Source: Bagarius yarrelli (lineage: Eukaryota; Chordata; Actinopteri; Siluriformes; Sisoridae). From it: a DNA stretch of 64,000 nucleotides. The stretch covers positions 1,054,001 to 1,118,000 of the forward strand of contig VCAZ01000050.1 of assembly GCA_005784505.1 (NCBI GenBank), in the 5' to 3' direction. Of the stretch, positions 12,460-24,200 are shown piece after piece. The translations under genes were made by a program, and so were the position numbers. The notes below the pieces were generated by a model. The model was not told the DNA's origin. It searched no databases and saw nothing but the letters and a program-made list of their open reading frames with translations. Position 1 is the first letter of the stretch, and each line of letters starts with the position of its first letter.

Positions 12460-12870
12460 GGGCAATTTATAAGCCCACTCAATGTGTTTGTTTCCCAACT
12501 TTGTGTGTTGAAGCATCACATTTTTCCAGGTACTTTGTGGACTAAAAACTCTGCCTCTGACATCAAACCTACTAAACCTTTGAAATGGTGTTGGACTGAT
12601 ACCTGGAAGATCGGGGTTCTATTCCTCAAACCCCTGAGCAAGGCCCTTAACCCCCAATTGCTTTGTTGTATAAAAAAGATAAGTGTAAGTCACTCTAGAT
12701 AAGGGCTTCTGCCAAATGCTGTAAATGTAACTGGTACACTGACTGCATTCCCAGACCTCCTGATTAGTGCCTAAATTCACTAATATTTCCCAAAGCCACA
12801 TTATAAAGTTAGTAAAAAACATTTCAATATGGGAGTCATAATGTCCTAATACTTTTGTCCATGAAGTGTA
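12460..12870 (+). mobile_element. Tc1-derived repeat with a nested SINE, ending next to adgrv1 exon 1
   Basis: The right end (tcctaatacttttgtccatg then aagtgta) matches the ends of the related repeats at 3000 and 42450. A tRNA-headed SINE (12585-12732) is inserted in it: head ggtgttggactgatacc, tail agataagggcttctgccaaa. The outer element ends about 50 bp before the adgrv1 start codon. Confidence 0.6.
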
Positions 12871-12887
12871 TTCCAGTTTGTATTATT

Positions 12888-12918
12888 TATATAAAATGCA
12901 GGGCGCTCTATTTCGCAG
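12888..12918 (+). promoter_or_regulatory. TATA-like box or 3' splice site before the first coding exon
   Basis: TATATAAA lies at 12888-12895 and 'ctctatttcgcag' ends at 12918, two bases before the ATG. The second reads as a splice acceptor. I favour an acceptor with an upstream 5'UTR exon, because a TATA-driven start would leave almost no leader. Confidence 0.4.
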
Positions 12919-12920
12919 GA

Positions 12921-13106
12921 ATGCCAGAGGTCCTGGCTCTAGCTGGTTTATTCCTGGTGCTCCTAATCGCCAGTGCCAGGTCAGAGTCTGCAGAGCTGAG
13001 ATTCCAGGGCCAGACGGATTTTGTGGTGAATGAGAGCAGCAGAGCTATAGTGCGCCTGGTGGTTGAAAGAGTCGGAGACCCCATTAACGTCACTGCTCTA
13101 GTTCTG
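12921..13106 (+). CDS. adgrv1: adgrv1 coding exon 1: signal peptide and start of Calx-beta 1
   Basis: 62 codons from ATG to donor ctg|gtaagc, phase 0. The N-terminus MPEVLALAGLFLVLLIASA is a typical signal peptide, with cleavage likely near residue 20-22. Mature sequence follows with ELRFQGQTDFVVNESS, which matches the start of vertebrate ADGRV1. An in-frame ATG at 12855 was not chosen because it lies in a transposon end and puts a non-signal stretch before the hydrophobic core. A splice acceptor (tttcgcag) ends at 12918, two bases before the ATG, so a 5'UTR exon further upstream is likely. Confidence 0.87.
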
Positions 13107-15243
13107 GTAAGCTCTTCCGAACCGGATCAGATTTTACTAGAAGTAATCCTAGCTGTAGAGTGGTACAGTTGGAGCTGTCTTGTAGACAGAAGACTTTACA
13201 TGTGTATGTTTGAATCAATACAGGTCCCACACTGAATAAATAATAACTTTCTTTTCTAAGATCTTTTAAAATGAGTAACAATACAAAGGATATAAGAACA
13301 TTATTTTACTTTACTTTATTTTACATTATTTATTTTAATATTTACACACTATTGTAAAAATGTACAAGAATTTGTATATAAAATAGCCATGGACACAAGA
13401 CCAAGTGAGCAAAACTGCCTGTTCAGTCTTAATGGAAGGATCTACACTCTCTTCCCCATGTCCTTCGGCTGTCTAGCTGTAAAGTGATGCACTGTCCGAC
13501 AGTCACATTAAGAAAATGCTGTGGCAATTGACAAAATGACCAAATTAGGAGATTATAGAGAGATGATCATCATCATTGTCACATAAATGATCCAGTAGTC
13601 ATTAATCAATAGACAAATGTTAATTTTTTCAAGTAATTATGTTAGCAAAATACACCCACATTCTAGTTTTAGCATCGTGAAATATTTATAACAAGTATTA
13701 TTTTCTCGAGAAATTGTCAAAGAAAAGTTTATTATATTTTTTTATCATTTCAAAAACCATCAGACTGCAAACACTGAGACTGATAGGTAAAAAAAAAAGT
13801 AGGCCTATATTGGTCAAGAATAATAGCAAAAACTCATAACAAAAAATAATATATACATATGTAATACTAAATAAAATTAATATATATATATACACATATA
13901 ATACTAAAAAAAATAACAGTTTGTGTTAAGCTTAAATAATTAAGAGCAAATAAAATTGTTGAGCTAAAGAGTTATTAATAGTTAATTTCTATAAAAACGG
14001 GGCAAGAAATTAAACCTATAAACCTTTCCTCCATTTCTAGTAAGAAAAAAAAACACTAATAATTCAACATAAATATTAACTGCCAATGGCAGTGTTTACA
14101 GTCAAACACACGCAATTTGTGGAGCAAATGTAGGACGAGTGTTTCAGAACTGTTTAGCAGATGTGCATGTTGCAATAGCAGTGCTGTGGATTTCCACACC
14201 CAACCATCTGCTTGCTGCTATCTTTAAAGCGCACTGCTGTGCACATCTGGGCATAATTAGCGTAACAACGCAAATCTGCCTACTGTTTAACATAGAGTGG
14301 CCAATGTCACGCTAAGCATCCTAGTATAGCTCTTCTATAAAAACGTTGGACGCGTATATAAAAAAATGTCTTCCAGTGAGTGGCATTATTGTAAATGTAA
14401 ATTGTCATCCAAATGCAAAATTTCCTAAACATAGAATTTTTCACTCACACTTTTGTTCTTTAAGGATAAAACTATTGCTTTGCACATCCCATAATAAGTA
14501 ACAGCTCTTTCTTGATCCAACACTAAAACATGATAATGAGCAGTAGTTTGATCTATATACAGAATTATTTTTTTTTTACAACAAATACAGTACAAACAAA
14601 TCAAATATAACCTGTTTGGTCTAGTGACTAATTTACATCTGCAGGCAAGAGTGTTGACTGAATGTTTGATACAAATCGGATGTGACAGTAGTAAAAATGT
14701 GGTTTGTGGTGATGCAGCTGCAGGGTGAGGATACTGGAGACTTTGAGGCCACCACTGCAGCTGCTTTCCTGCTTTCCTCCGAGTCAAATAAAACCATCTT
14801 CATCGCAGTGAAGGATGATGATCTACCTGAAGCCGACGAGACATTTGTGTTTAACCTCCGACTCCAGGTAAAATTTCTTGGAGGTCTACATTTGATCCTT
14901 GTCCACTAAAAAAAACCAAAAAACAAAAAAACGTATATTAAACTAATAATAATAATCATCAGTAATATTTCTAGCTTCAACAAATGAAGGATGTACTAAA
15001 GTCTCAACAAAATATTAAAAATAAACACAATGAGCCTCTAAGGGTAACGTCTAATATGGTAAGAGTAATTTTTAAACAGATCTATGGCCAAGTCATTATC
15101 TTCTGTCAGAGCCAACCAGGATTTAAGCTGTCATATCCTGGTGCATGAAGCTATTAATTTTGTCAAGAGAGCCTGAAACACACGCCACAGAATAGTCCCA
15201 CCGCATCAATGATCCTTCACTATATTTTACAATGAATTTTTGG

Positions 15244-15275
<32 letters not shown>

Positions 15276-18200
15276 ATTTCTTTTCATCATCTCATCCATT
15301 AGATCACAAGTCTCACTTAGTTTTCTTTTACAAATTTAAAATAGAACAAATCTTTATTAAATTAAAGTACTTTATTAAATGTAATACTTAGAATAAACCA
15401 CATAAGTCACATAACCCAGTCGAGGATTCTGCATTTAATGACCGAGGTACTGATTCACTGCCATCGCAAAAGCCTGTACACCGAACAAACGTAGCTTCTT
15501 TTTATTATTAAAACGTAATAATGCTAGGATTTCAAGGTCACAATGTCTTTCCGTCAAAATGAAAAAGGAAGCCGGCAATACTAACCATCACTTCATAAAT
15601 AATTAACCATGGTAATGTTTCTGTATTACTTCTAGCCTCTATTCTTACTACAAGTCTGTGTTTTACTCATTTTGTTGATTCTATTTTTCTTCCATAAACT
15701 CAGCACATTTTGGGTTCAAAGTCATTTGTCACCGAAAAGAAGGACTAAAATCTAATGCTAAGTTTAATAATCTTCTATTTGCAGTTTTAAGGTATAATAG
15801 TTGATTGTCTCTTCACAATCCGATAGCAATCATTAAGTTAAGCGTTCTAAATGGATTTATATGAATTTATTTATATGAAGTCTGTTTTTCTAATTAAAAT
15901 GATCGATCCAAACATTAAAATAGGCTTTTCTACCTGCCTATCAACATATTTAGGTGCAGAAATGGTTTCTGGTTTATTTTATTAGAAACCATTTTTTGGA
16001 CACCCAAAACTAACATTTTGAGTATTCTGAGAATCATAAATCATTAGCTGGAGTCTACCAACCCAGTTGCTTTTGATCCTTGTCATTATAGTAACAGTTA
16101 AAATGTTCCAAATGTGACCATCTGTCTATTTAATAATGATGGGTTCTCTCAGTGATTATTATAGTGAGTTTACAAGTCAACCTCATACTGACATCTCGAA
16201 AAACAAGAAATGATCAAACATTCTAAGAGGCTAAATTCAACCAATTTTATAAAATTTACTGTTTGTTGGTTCTGTTTTTAAAGCTTTCCGTCATTTCATT
16301 GTTACATTTGTAGTTTCTACAAAAACAACTTTATTTCTAAAGATAAGTACTTTATTTATGTTTAGGGATTTTTTTATATCATGGTTTAGCATTTTTTTAA
16401 AAGGGCAATTATTCTTCAGAGTTCAGCTCTGGTTGCCAGTCATCTCATTGGGAGGTCGATGTTATGAATGATTTCTTTCATCAGTTTTGTGTGCAAATGT
16501 GACCATCTGCACACAGTTTTTTTGGACTTGCCTCTGAATGTCTAGCAAGCCCACTACAGATTTCTCTTTTACTCTCGTTCAAAACAGAAGAATTTCAAAG
16601 CAACTGTAGCCATGGCCTAAACGAGTGCTTCTCATTTTTTCAACTCTGGTCAAAAGGAACCATAATCCCAAGCATGGCCTTTGATGTCTTTTCTGTAGCT
16701 CCCTTTTCAGGTTTGAGTCATTCTACTTCAGCAGCCCGACTGCCCTAATCATCATCTTCTTGTGAGAGGAAACCAATAGTGACAGGCACGACTATAAGAT
16801 TAGATGGATATGATGCACAACATAACGGTATGAGAAAAACACTGGCCTGGAATCGAGCTTCGAACTTTTGCAACATAATGAAAAGTTGAATATTCACACT
16901 CCCTTTATGGGTCAGCATGGTTCCACTAGCATGTTTCTATTATACCCTCTTCAGTATGGTTCCACTAAACCCTCTTCAGCATGGTTTCACTAAACCCTCC
17001 TCAGCATCATTCCACTAGACCATCTACAGCATAGTTTTACTAGACCCTCTTCAGCATGGTCCCACTAGGCCCTTTTCAGTATGGTTCCACTAAACCCTCT
17101 TCAGCATCATTTCACTAGACCCTCTATAGCAGAGTTCCACTAAACCCTCTTCAGCATCATTCCATTAGACCATCTTTAGCATGGTTTCACTAGACACTAT
17201 TCAGCATGCTTCCACTAAACCCTCTTTAGCATGGTTTTACTAGACCCCCTTCAGCATACAGTAGTTTCACTAGACCCTCTTTAAAATGGTTCCACTAGAC
17301 CCTCTTCAGCATGGTTACACTAGAACCCTCTCAGCATGGTTCCACTAGACCCTATTTATCATGATTCCACTAAACCCTCTCCATCATGATTCCACTAAAC
17401 CCTCTCAGGCATGGCTCCACTAGACCCTCTTCATCTTGATTCCACTAAACCCTCTTCAGCATGGTTCCACTCGCAGCTGTTTTTGTTTTTTTGTCTACAA
17501 TTTAAGCCTCAGACTAGGTCAAGGACAGAAGTTTAATTTAAAGAGTTCAAGGGTTTTTTGGAACCATGAGCCTCGTTTTAAGGATTCAACGTCATCCACA
17601 GAATCGAAAATACAAATATCATTTCTGCAGCTGCCACTGAGAGCTTTTCAGCCATCCTCACACTTACACACCCCCATCCACCCACACACACATGTACACA
17701 AGAGAAAGCAGAACCATCAGATTTCTCAAATGTACTGGATGTTAATATAAAATAATAAGATATGACTGTAGGATTTTTACGATTGACTAAAACATTATTA
17801 GAACATGATGAACAGAATGTAGTGTAGAATTAGTAGAACATTAGATTTGTGGTTCCGACTTGTGGTTGTGATTAAAGTCATGGTCGACCGAAGGGACTAT
17901 TTCAGCATATGTGATCAGTGTCTGTGTGACTGCAGTGACAATAGTGCAGTGTGTGAAAGAAAGCATTGTTACAGCTGCAAATAGCCTCACTGAATACACA
18001 ACTAAATGCAGAGATTTGCACTAGGGTTAATTGCAGAACTGCTTTTTTTACCCTTCATTCATTCTGTTTTTGATTTTTCTTTTTTTTTTACGCACATCTG
18101 TAGCTGTTTTTCTTTTTAAATTATAGCAGCTTAATACTGGTAGACCTGAAACTATCCCTGGCCATGTACGTTTTAAAAAGAAATGTTTCTGTTTGGAAAA

Positions 18201-21200
18201 AAAACATTATGTAATAGATGATTTTTAAGTATCTTGCACTGCGCAATGTGAATTTTTAGATTTTCATGTTATTGTGGTGAAATTTGTCACAAACAGACAT
18301 TCCAGCCTTCCAACTACACAACCAAACCTAAAAAAAACAGCTTTTAGAAAAATCTTTTTTGTGTGGGGGCATTTAACACACACACACACAGATCACAGAT
18401 CAGAAATCTATTGAAAAGTTGGTTTCCTGGTTTGAGCCTCCCGGCTAAAGGTTTAATTAAGACATTTTATATATTAAGACATTAATAACTAAAATAAATT
18501 ATAATCTAAACTTGTTACAATTTGCACCAAACACAATCTGTAGGTCATTCGAATTATGTCACTGCTTTTAATCATTCTAACCTACATCTTTTGTGTTATT
18601 TTAGAGCTCATCAAATGGTGTGAAAGTTGGAACTCCAAACACAGCCAAGATCACCATCTTGTCCAATGACAATGCCTTTGGAATTATATCCTTCAACTCA
18701 GTAAGACTTTGTCATTATAACATTATAACAGTTAAAATATGGTCTTATACCTTTTTCTGCTTTTGCATACTGAGGTAACAAACCAAATATATATATAGGT
18801 TGGTGCCAGAAACAAAAGTCAACTTAAAGTCACCATGGTCAAAGATATTTTTGCGTGTTTATTGAAGGGCATTTAAAATCAAAGAAGTGAAAGGAAATCA
18901 GGAAATGAGACTTGGGGGGAGTCGGCAAACTAGGAAGGGACTGGTGGGGGTGAAATGCCTTCGCAGGGGTTGCTCAGGTGGGAGACTATTGGGTTGCTAG
19001 GGTGAGTGAAAATATACACACAAGCAGTTTACTGACTAAATTAAGTTTTTAGTGGGAGTTTAGATATTTATAGTACTGAGTTGTGCAGCCATCAGCGTTA
19101 AGAAGCCCCCACATGTATTTTTAATAACGCCTATAATTTGATTGGCATTTAATGACCCAGTCTTACAAGCATATAAGCCTAGGCAAATTAAGTTGAACCC
19201 GGTACCTCACATTCCCTGACATTCTATAAAAAAGGTTACTCAAGGAAAAATTCTTCCCTGTGGTTGAAGCAGTTTATAATCACTCCCCTCCCGCGCCGCT
19301 TGGGATCACTCTTTTTGTTAACGTTCTTTGAGAGAAATAATTTTTTTAGTGTTGTTTAACTGATTAGCAACATATTAATTTGTTTATGCTCTATGCAGTT
19401 GCATTATGGGCTGTTAATGTAAGTTAAGTTCCTTAGTGAAGCACGCTCAGAGCGACAGAAAACCCTCCACTCCGACTTTTAGAAAATCTGCTCCAAACTG
19501 CAGGCGGAATCACTGATATCTGAAATTTGGCAGACACCCTTATCCAATTGACTTTCATTTATACAACTGAGCAATTGATGGCTGATGGCCTAATTCAGTT
19601 GCAGCTTGGTGGACCTGGGAAGTAAACCCATCATCCTCTGAAAAGCCATCCATCACCTTAACCACTGAGCTACCACTACAATTCTTATCCATATAGTTTA
19701 TATACAGCAGCTATTTGTGTGAAAGGAATCAATGAATGCATGATACTGGACAAAAACTATTCTGTTCAGATCAACTATCTAACTATTTATTTTATTATTT
19801 ATTTATGATAATAATTCATTATTGAATTATTTTATTTTCCAGTCCAGCCTGATAACTGTGAAGGAGCCAAAAGGGGGAAGCTTGTATGTGCCTCTTACTT
19901 TAATTAGAGAAAAGGGAACTTATGGATCAGTAACTGTAAACTTTGAGGTGAGCCTACAGAATATTTTTGTGTATTTTCATCATATAATGACGTTTTTACC
20001 TTGTCTACTCTGTTGATGTCTATTCATGCCAAAAAATTATTTACTTTACTAGATTTTTGGAGGTCCAAACCCAGCCAGTGATGATCTAAGTCCAGACAAA
20101 GGAAACCTAACTATTTCCCCGGGTCAGGCAGTGGTGGTCTTTAATATACTGATACATGATGATAAGGTAGTGTTGCTTGGAGAACAAGGAAATTGTAAAA
20201 TTTAATATTACACATATGGGAATAAAATGCCGGCAAAGAAAATACAAAATGCAGAAACCATGGTGATGCAACATTTTATAAATTTAGTACACAGTAACTG
20301 TATGGCTAATACTGCATCATGGTTATAGGGACAGTTATGGCTCAAGTGGTTAAGGTGCTGAGTTGTTAATATAAAGCCCTGGGTTCAAGCCCCGCAGTCA
20401 GCCACTGTTGGGTACCTGAGTCTTTACCCTTCCTGCTTCAGTGGCCTAACCTACTAGGATGGGATATGTGAAGCAAGAATTTTTAAGTGACTAGTAAAGA
20501 CATTTGCATTATAACTACAATAATGACAGGACAGACTGGCGGTTTCTAAAAGTAATTTATTTGCCATATTTATTAGAACATGAATAAACAAACGTTAGCT
20601 AATATGTGAATTTATAGACCTTCATTTTGCTGACTTTGCCTTTTCTTCAAACAAGGTTCCAGAGGATGATGAAATCTTCACCGTGCAGTTGACTGGAGTA
20701 ACAGGAGGTGCCTTACTAAACCATAACAGTACAAGCGTGCAAATCAAAATCTCTCGTAATGATGCCCCTGTGCGATTCTTGCAGCCTTTTTTCACTGTGT
20801 CTGAAAGTGCCGGAGTCATAAATCTTACAGTTACTCGTGGAAGAACTGATGATGGCTTTTTCATCGGCTCTGATGATGGAGAAGTAGTTGTCATGTATGC
20901 TATAGTTACTGGTAATGGACCAGCCAGTGCTAAACTGTTGGAAGACTTTATCGACCTGCAGCCTAGACGGATGTTAGTTTTCCCCCCAAGGATTTTTGAA
21001 GCAGTGCTGCGTTTTAACATCATTAATGACATAATTCCAGAAATTGCTGAGTCCTTTCAGGTGGTTCTTCAGGAGGAGACCCTGGCGGGGGATGCAGTAT
21101 TGGTGTCTCCTTGCTTCGTGCAGGTGACTATCGAGCCTAATGACAAGCCGTATGGTGTGCTTTCAGTCAGCAGTCCTCCTTCAACACAACCTGTCATAAT

Positions 21201-24200
21201 TAATGAAGACACAACTATGAGGTAAAGATCTGTTTGCATAGTGTATGTTACAAGTCTTGCATTATAGACCTACTGCTAAGGTTGGCTAATAGATAAGTTT
21301 AAAGTCAATATAAAATGGCAGGAGAAGTCTTTATGATTTACTTTCTTTCTTTCCAGATATGAAGGCATTACCATAGTGAGAAATGGAGGAACCCATGGTC
21401 TTGTCTCTGTAAACTGGACCATAATTCGCAACTCCACAGACAAGACCCCTGTCTCTAGTGACCTGTTGCCAGACTCTGGAACATTGTTTTTTGCAGAAGG
21501 ACAAATGAGTGCCGTCCTTCGATTAAACATCACTCAGGATGACCTCCCTGAAGAAGCAGAGGCTTTCCTCATTAAACTGAATCCACAATCTGTGCAGGGT
21601 GGTGCTGAAGTAGATGAACCAATGGAGGTAATTAAGGTTAATCTTACCGTTAAATGGCCAAACTTTAATGAAAATAGCTCAGCAGGAAAACACTGTGGTG
21701 GATAGATCATTAAGAGAAATATCACATGGGTCACTACTATTTCTTTGTTTTTATCAAATTTAGTGTGAAATGGGCCAGTAGCTTTCAAAAGAACTAAAAA
21801 ACAGAGCACAAGGGTTTTTTATGAGTTTTACTTTGTTTGTCTGATCCCAGAGGGTTAAATGTCTTAATGCTAGAAAATTATACCACTTGGGAAGTCACCA
21901 CAAATCCTTTTACCACAGGAAGTCATGTCATGCACATGGCTCTTTCTTGAACCCCTATGCTGAGGTCTTTATAAAGTAGATCCAGGACCCATTTTCCCAT
22001 CAAGTTAATGTATCATATGACAACTTGAGTGGTGGAAAACTGTTTTTAGATCAGTGGAAAACTTGTAATTATCTGGATCACACTTACTGGCTGCAGAGGG
22101 ATGTGGTCTAAGAACCATATGCATCTGTCTGGCAGAGTGACATTAGTGCAGTGTCGGGTACATTAATAGTCACCTGTCTTCTCTTTTCATGTGGTCCTAA
22201 TGGAAATCAAACCTGCCAGATGAACGCAAAAGGGAACTGCGTGTGTTCCCGTCCTTAAGTTTATAACTGTTGTACCCTGATTGTGTGCAAAAGCAGTGGG
22301 TAGCTCAAGTCCTTGTTTACTTTTAAGCCATTAAATTGCACTAGTGCGTAAATGTGGTAGATTCCCCCCACTAATCCAACACTGATCTTTTGTACACATG
22401 GCTTGCAGAAATTGACATAGCAACATGGAAGATCATAGCTTGTATATGTCAAGTACCCATAAATTTACTGTAAAATTATTACAGCAAGTCACAAAGCAAA
22501 ACATACAATAAAGTCTTTCACTTAGTTTTAAAGACTTCTATATAAATGACTAAACAAGTTATAAAGTGGTAAGCGAATATATTTTTGGCTGCTTAGCTTA
22601 ATGAAAGAGACAGGTTTGCTTAAATTTTATGCAGATGAACCGACTTAAGATTTGTGTGAAGAAAAACTGCTCCAGCTGTAAAAAAAGTTTTATGTAAGAC
22701 AGATTATATTTTTGGTTTGACTGACTCATTTTTTTCAAAAACCCTCCCATTCATGTTTTCAATATTTCATATTTCAGTATAAGGCAAAAACATACAGAAA
22801 GTGCTTTAAGTCTCCATAAATAAATAGATTAATACTGTTTCAATTGACACCATAAACTAAGTGTAACATAAACCCAAAACTGCTGGGAAAAAGGCAAATG
22901 TTGAAAAAAATCATTTTTTATTTTATTAAAATATCAATCTTATTAAAATATCAGTTTTATTAGCGGTAGGTTTTTAACTGTTTTTTTTTTATATCTATAC
23001 ATTCAAGGAACGTTCTCACTTTGTTTTCTGTCATCCCTAGATGGTATTCTACATTCAGGATAGTGACGATGTTTATGGGCGATTTGGCTTTCATCCACTT
23101 GAGAGACAGAGTATTCAGAGCCAGCCTGAGGGACGATTCCTATCACTAAGCTTCCTTCGTGAAGCAGGGACTCTAGGGGAAGTTAGCTTGGCCTTTACAG
23201 CCCTCTACATTCCTACTGGGACCCTGGATCCTGCGAGGGCACGGAATGGCGTGCTCAATGGCACTAGTGAAAACAACCTGCTGTTCCATCAGGGTCAGTC
23301 ACGAGTTGAGCTCATCCTGCCCATCCGTAATGATGCCTTCTTGCAGAACGGAGCCAGCTTTTTCATACAGGTACTTGCCAGTGGGAAAATATGGTTAAGT
23401 ACCTTTGTGTTTTGCTTTTAATGATTAATGTCTTTATGGCCCCTGTTTATCTGTCCTGTCCCCTCTTGGTCTTCCAAGATTTAAGATGTCCTGTGAATTT
23501 AAGACCTCAAGTGGCCTAACAATTTATTATGTTGTATTACAAGAGTCTCTTGATGAGCTTGTCTGGTAATTAGCAGTCTTAAACCAGGGTTATTAAAGTG
23601 GGTTGGCTTCTGGCCATCGGATTTGTATTGGTGCCCAAACAAATAACCCCTTCTTTAAGCAATGCTAAGAAATAAACAGGGCATGAAAAGTGGTACAGAA
23701 AAACTCATTAAAAGCTCCTAAAAGAACATACACAAAATACACACACACACACATACAGTATATATATATATAAGTGTTGTATCGCACCAAGGAACTGCAG
23801 TGGAAAAAGTCTTACTATTTTCATGACACTAAGACAACACCAGACAGGTTCCAGTTTGATGTACTATCAATTAACTTTCTTTTATACATTGTCTATTGTG
23901 TCTTTCTCAGTTGGACAGTTTGCAGCTGGTGAACATCACTCCAGCTATTCCCCCAGTGAGCCCTCGCTTTGGAAGTGCTATTAACATCTCTCTGGTTATA
24001 ACACCTGACATTGCTAATGGAGAGATTGGGTTCACCAGTAACCAGACAGTGGTGGCAGCAGAACCTGAGGAGTCGAACATCAGCATGGTATATCAGATCA
24101 GCTTAAACTACAGTCACATCATTAGCCTTAATGCTAGTGGTGGCGGGGCAGTGGTGGCTCAAATGGTTAAGGTGCTGATCTGAGGACCAGAAACACCTGG

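Noticed and set aside
1..12900. A neighbouring gene such as lysmd3 upstream of adgrv1
   Set aside because: LYSMD3 sits next to ADGRV1 in mammals, but no frame here resembles it. Either it lies farther left or synteny differs.
12855..12920. Upstream in-frame ATG extending exon 1 by 22 codons
   Set aside because: It lies in the end of a transposon-derived repeat and would bury the signal peptide. A splice acceptor separates it from the coding exon.
16917..17471. CRISPR-like array
   Set aside because: The 25-bp units are contiguous with no spacers, in a vertebrate intron. It is a minisatellite.
21276..21809. Minus ORFs opposite exons 6-7
   Set aside because: They are antisense shadows of true adgrv1 exons; the + frame has the conserved Calx-beta motifs.
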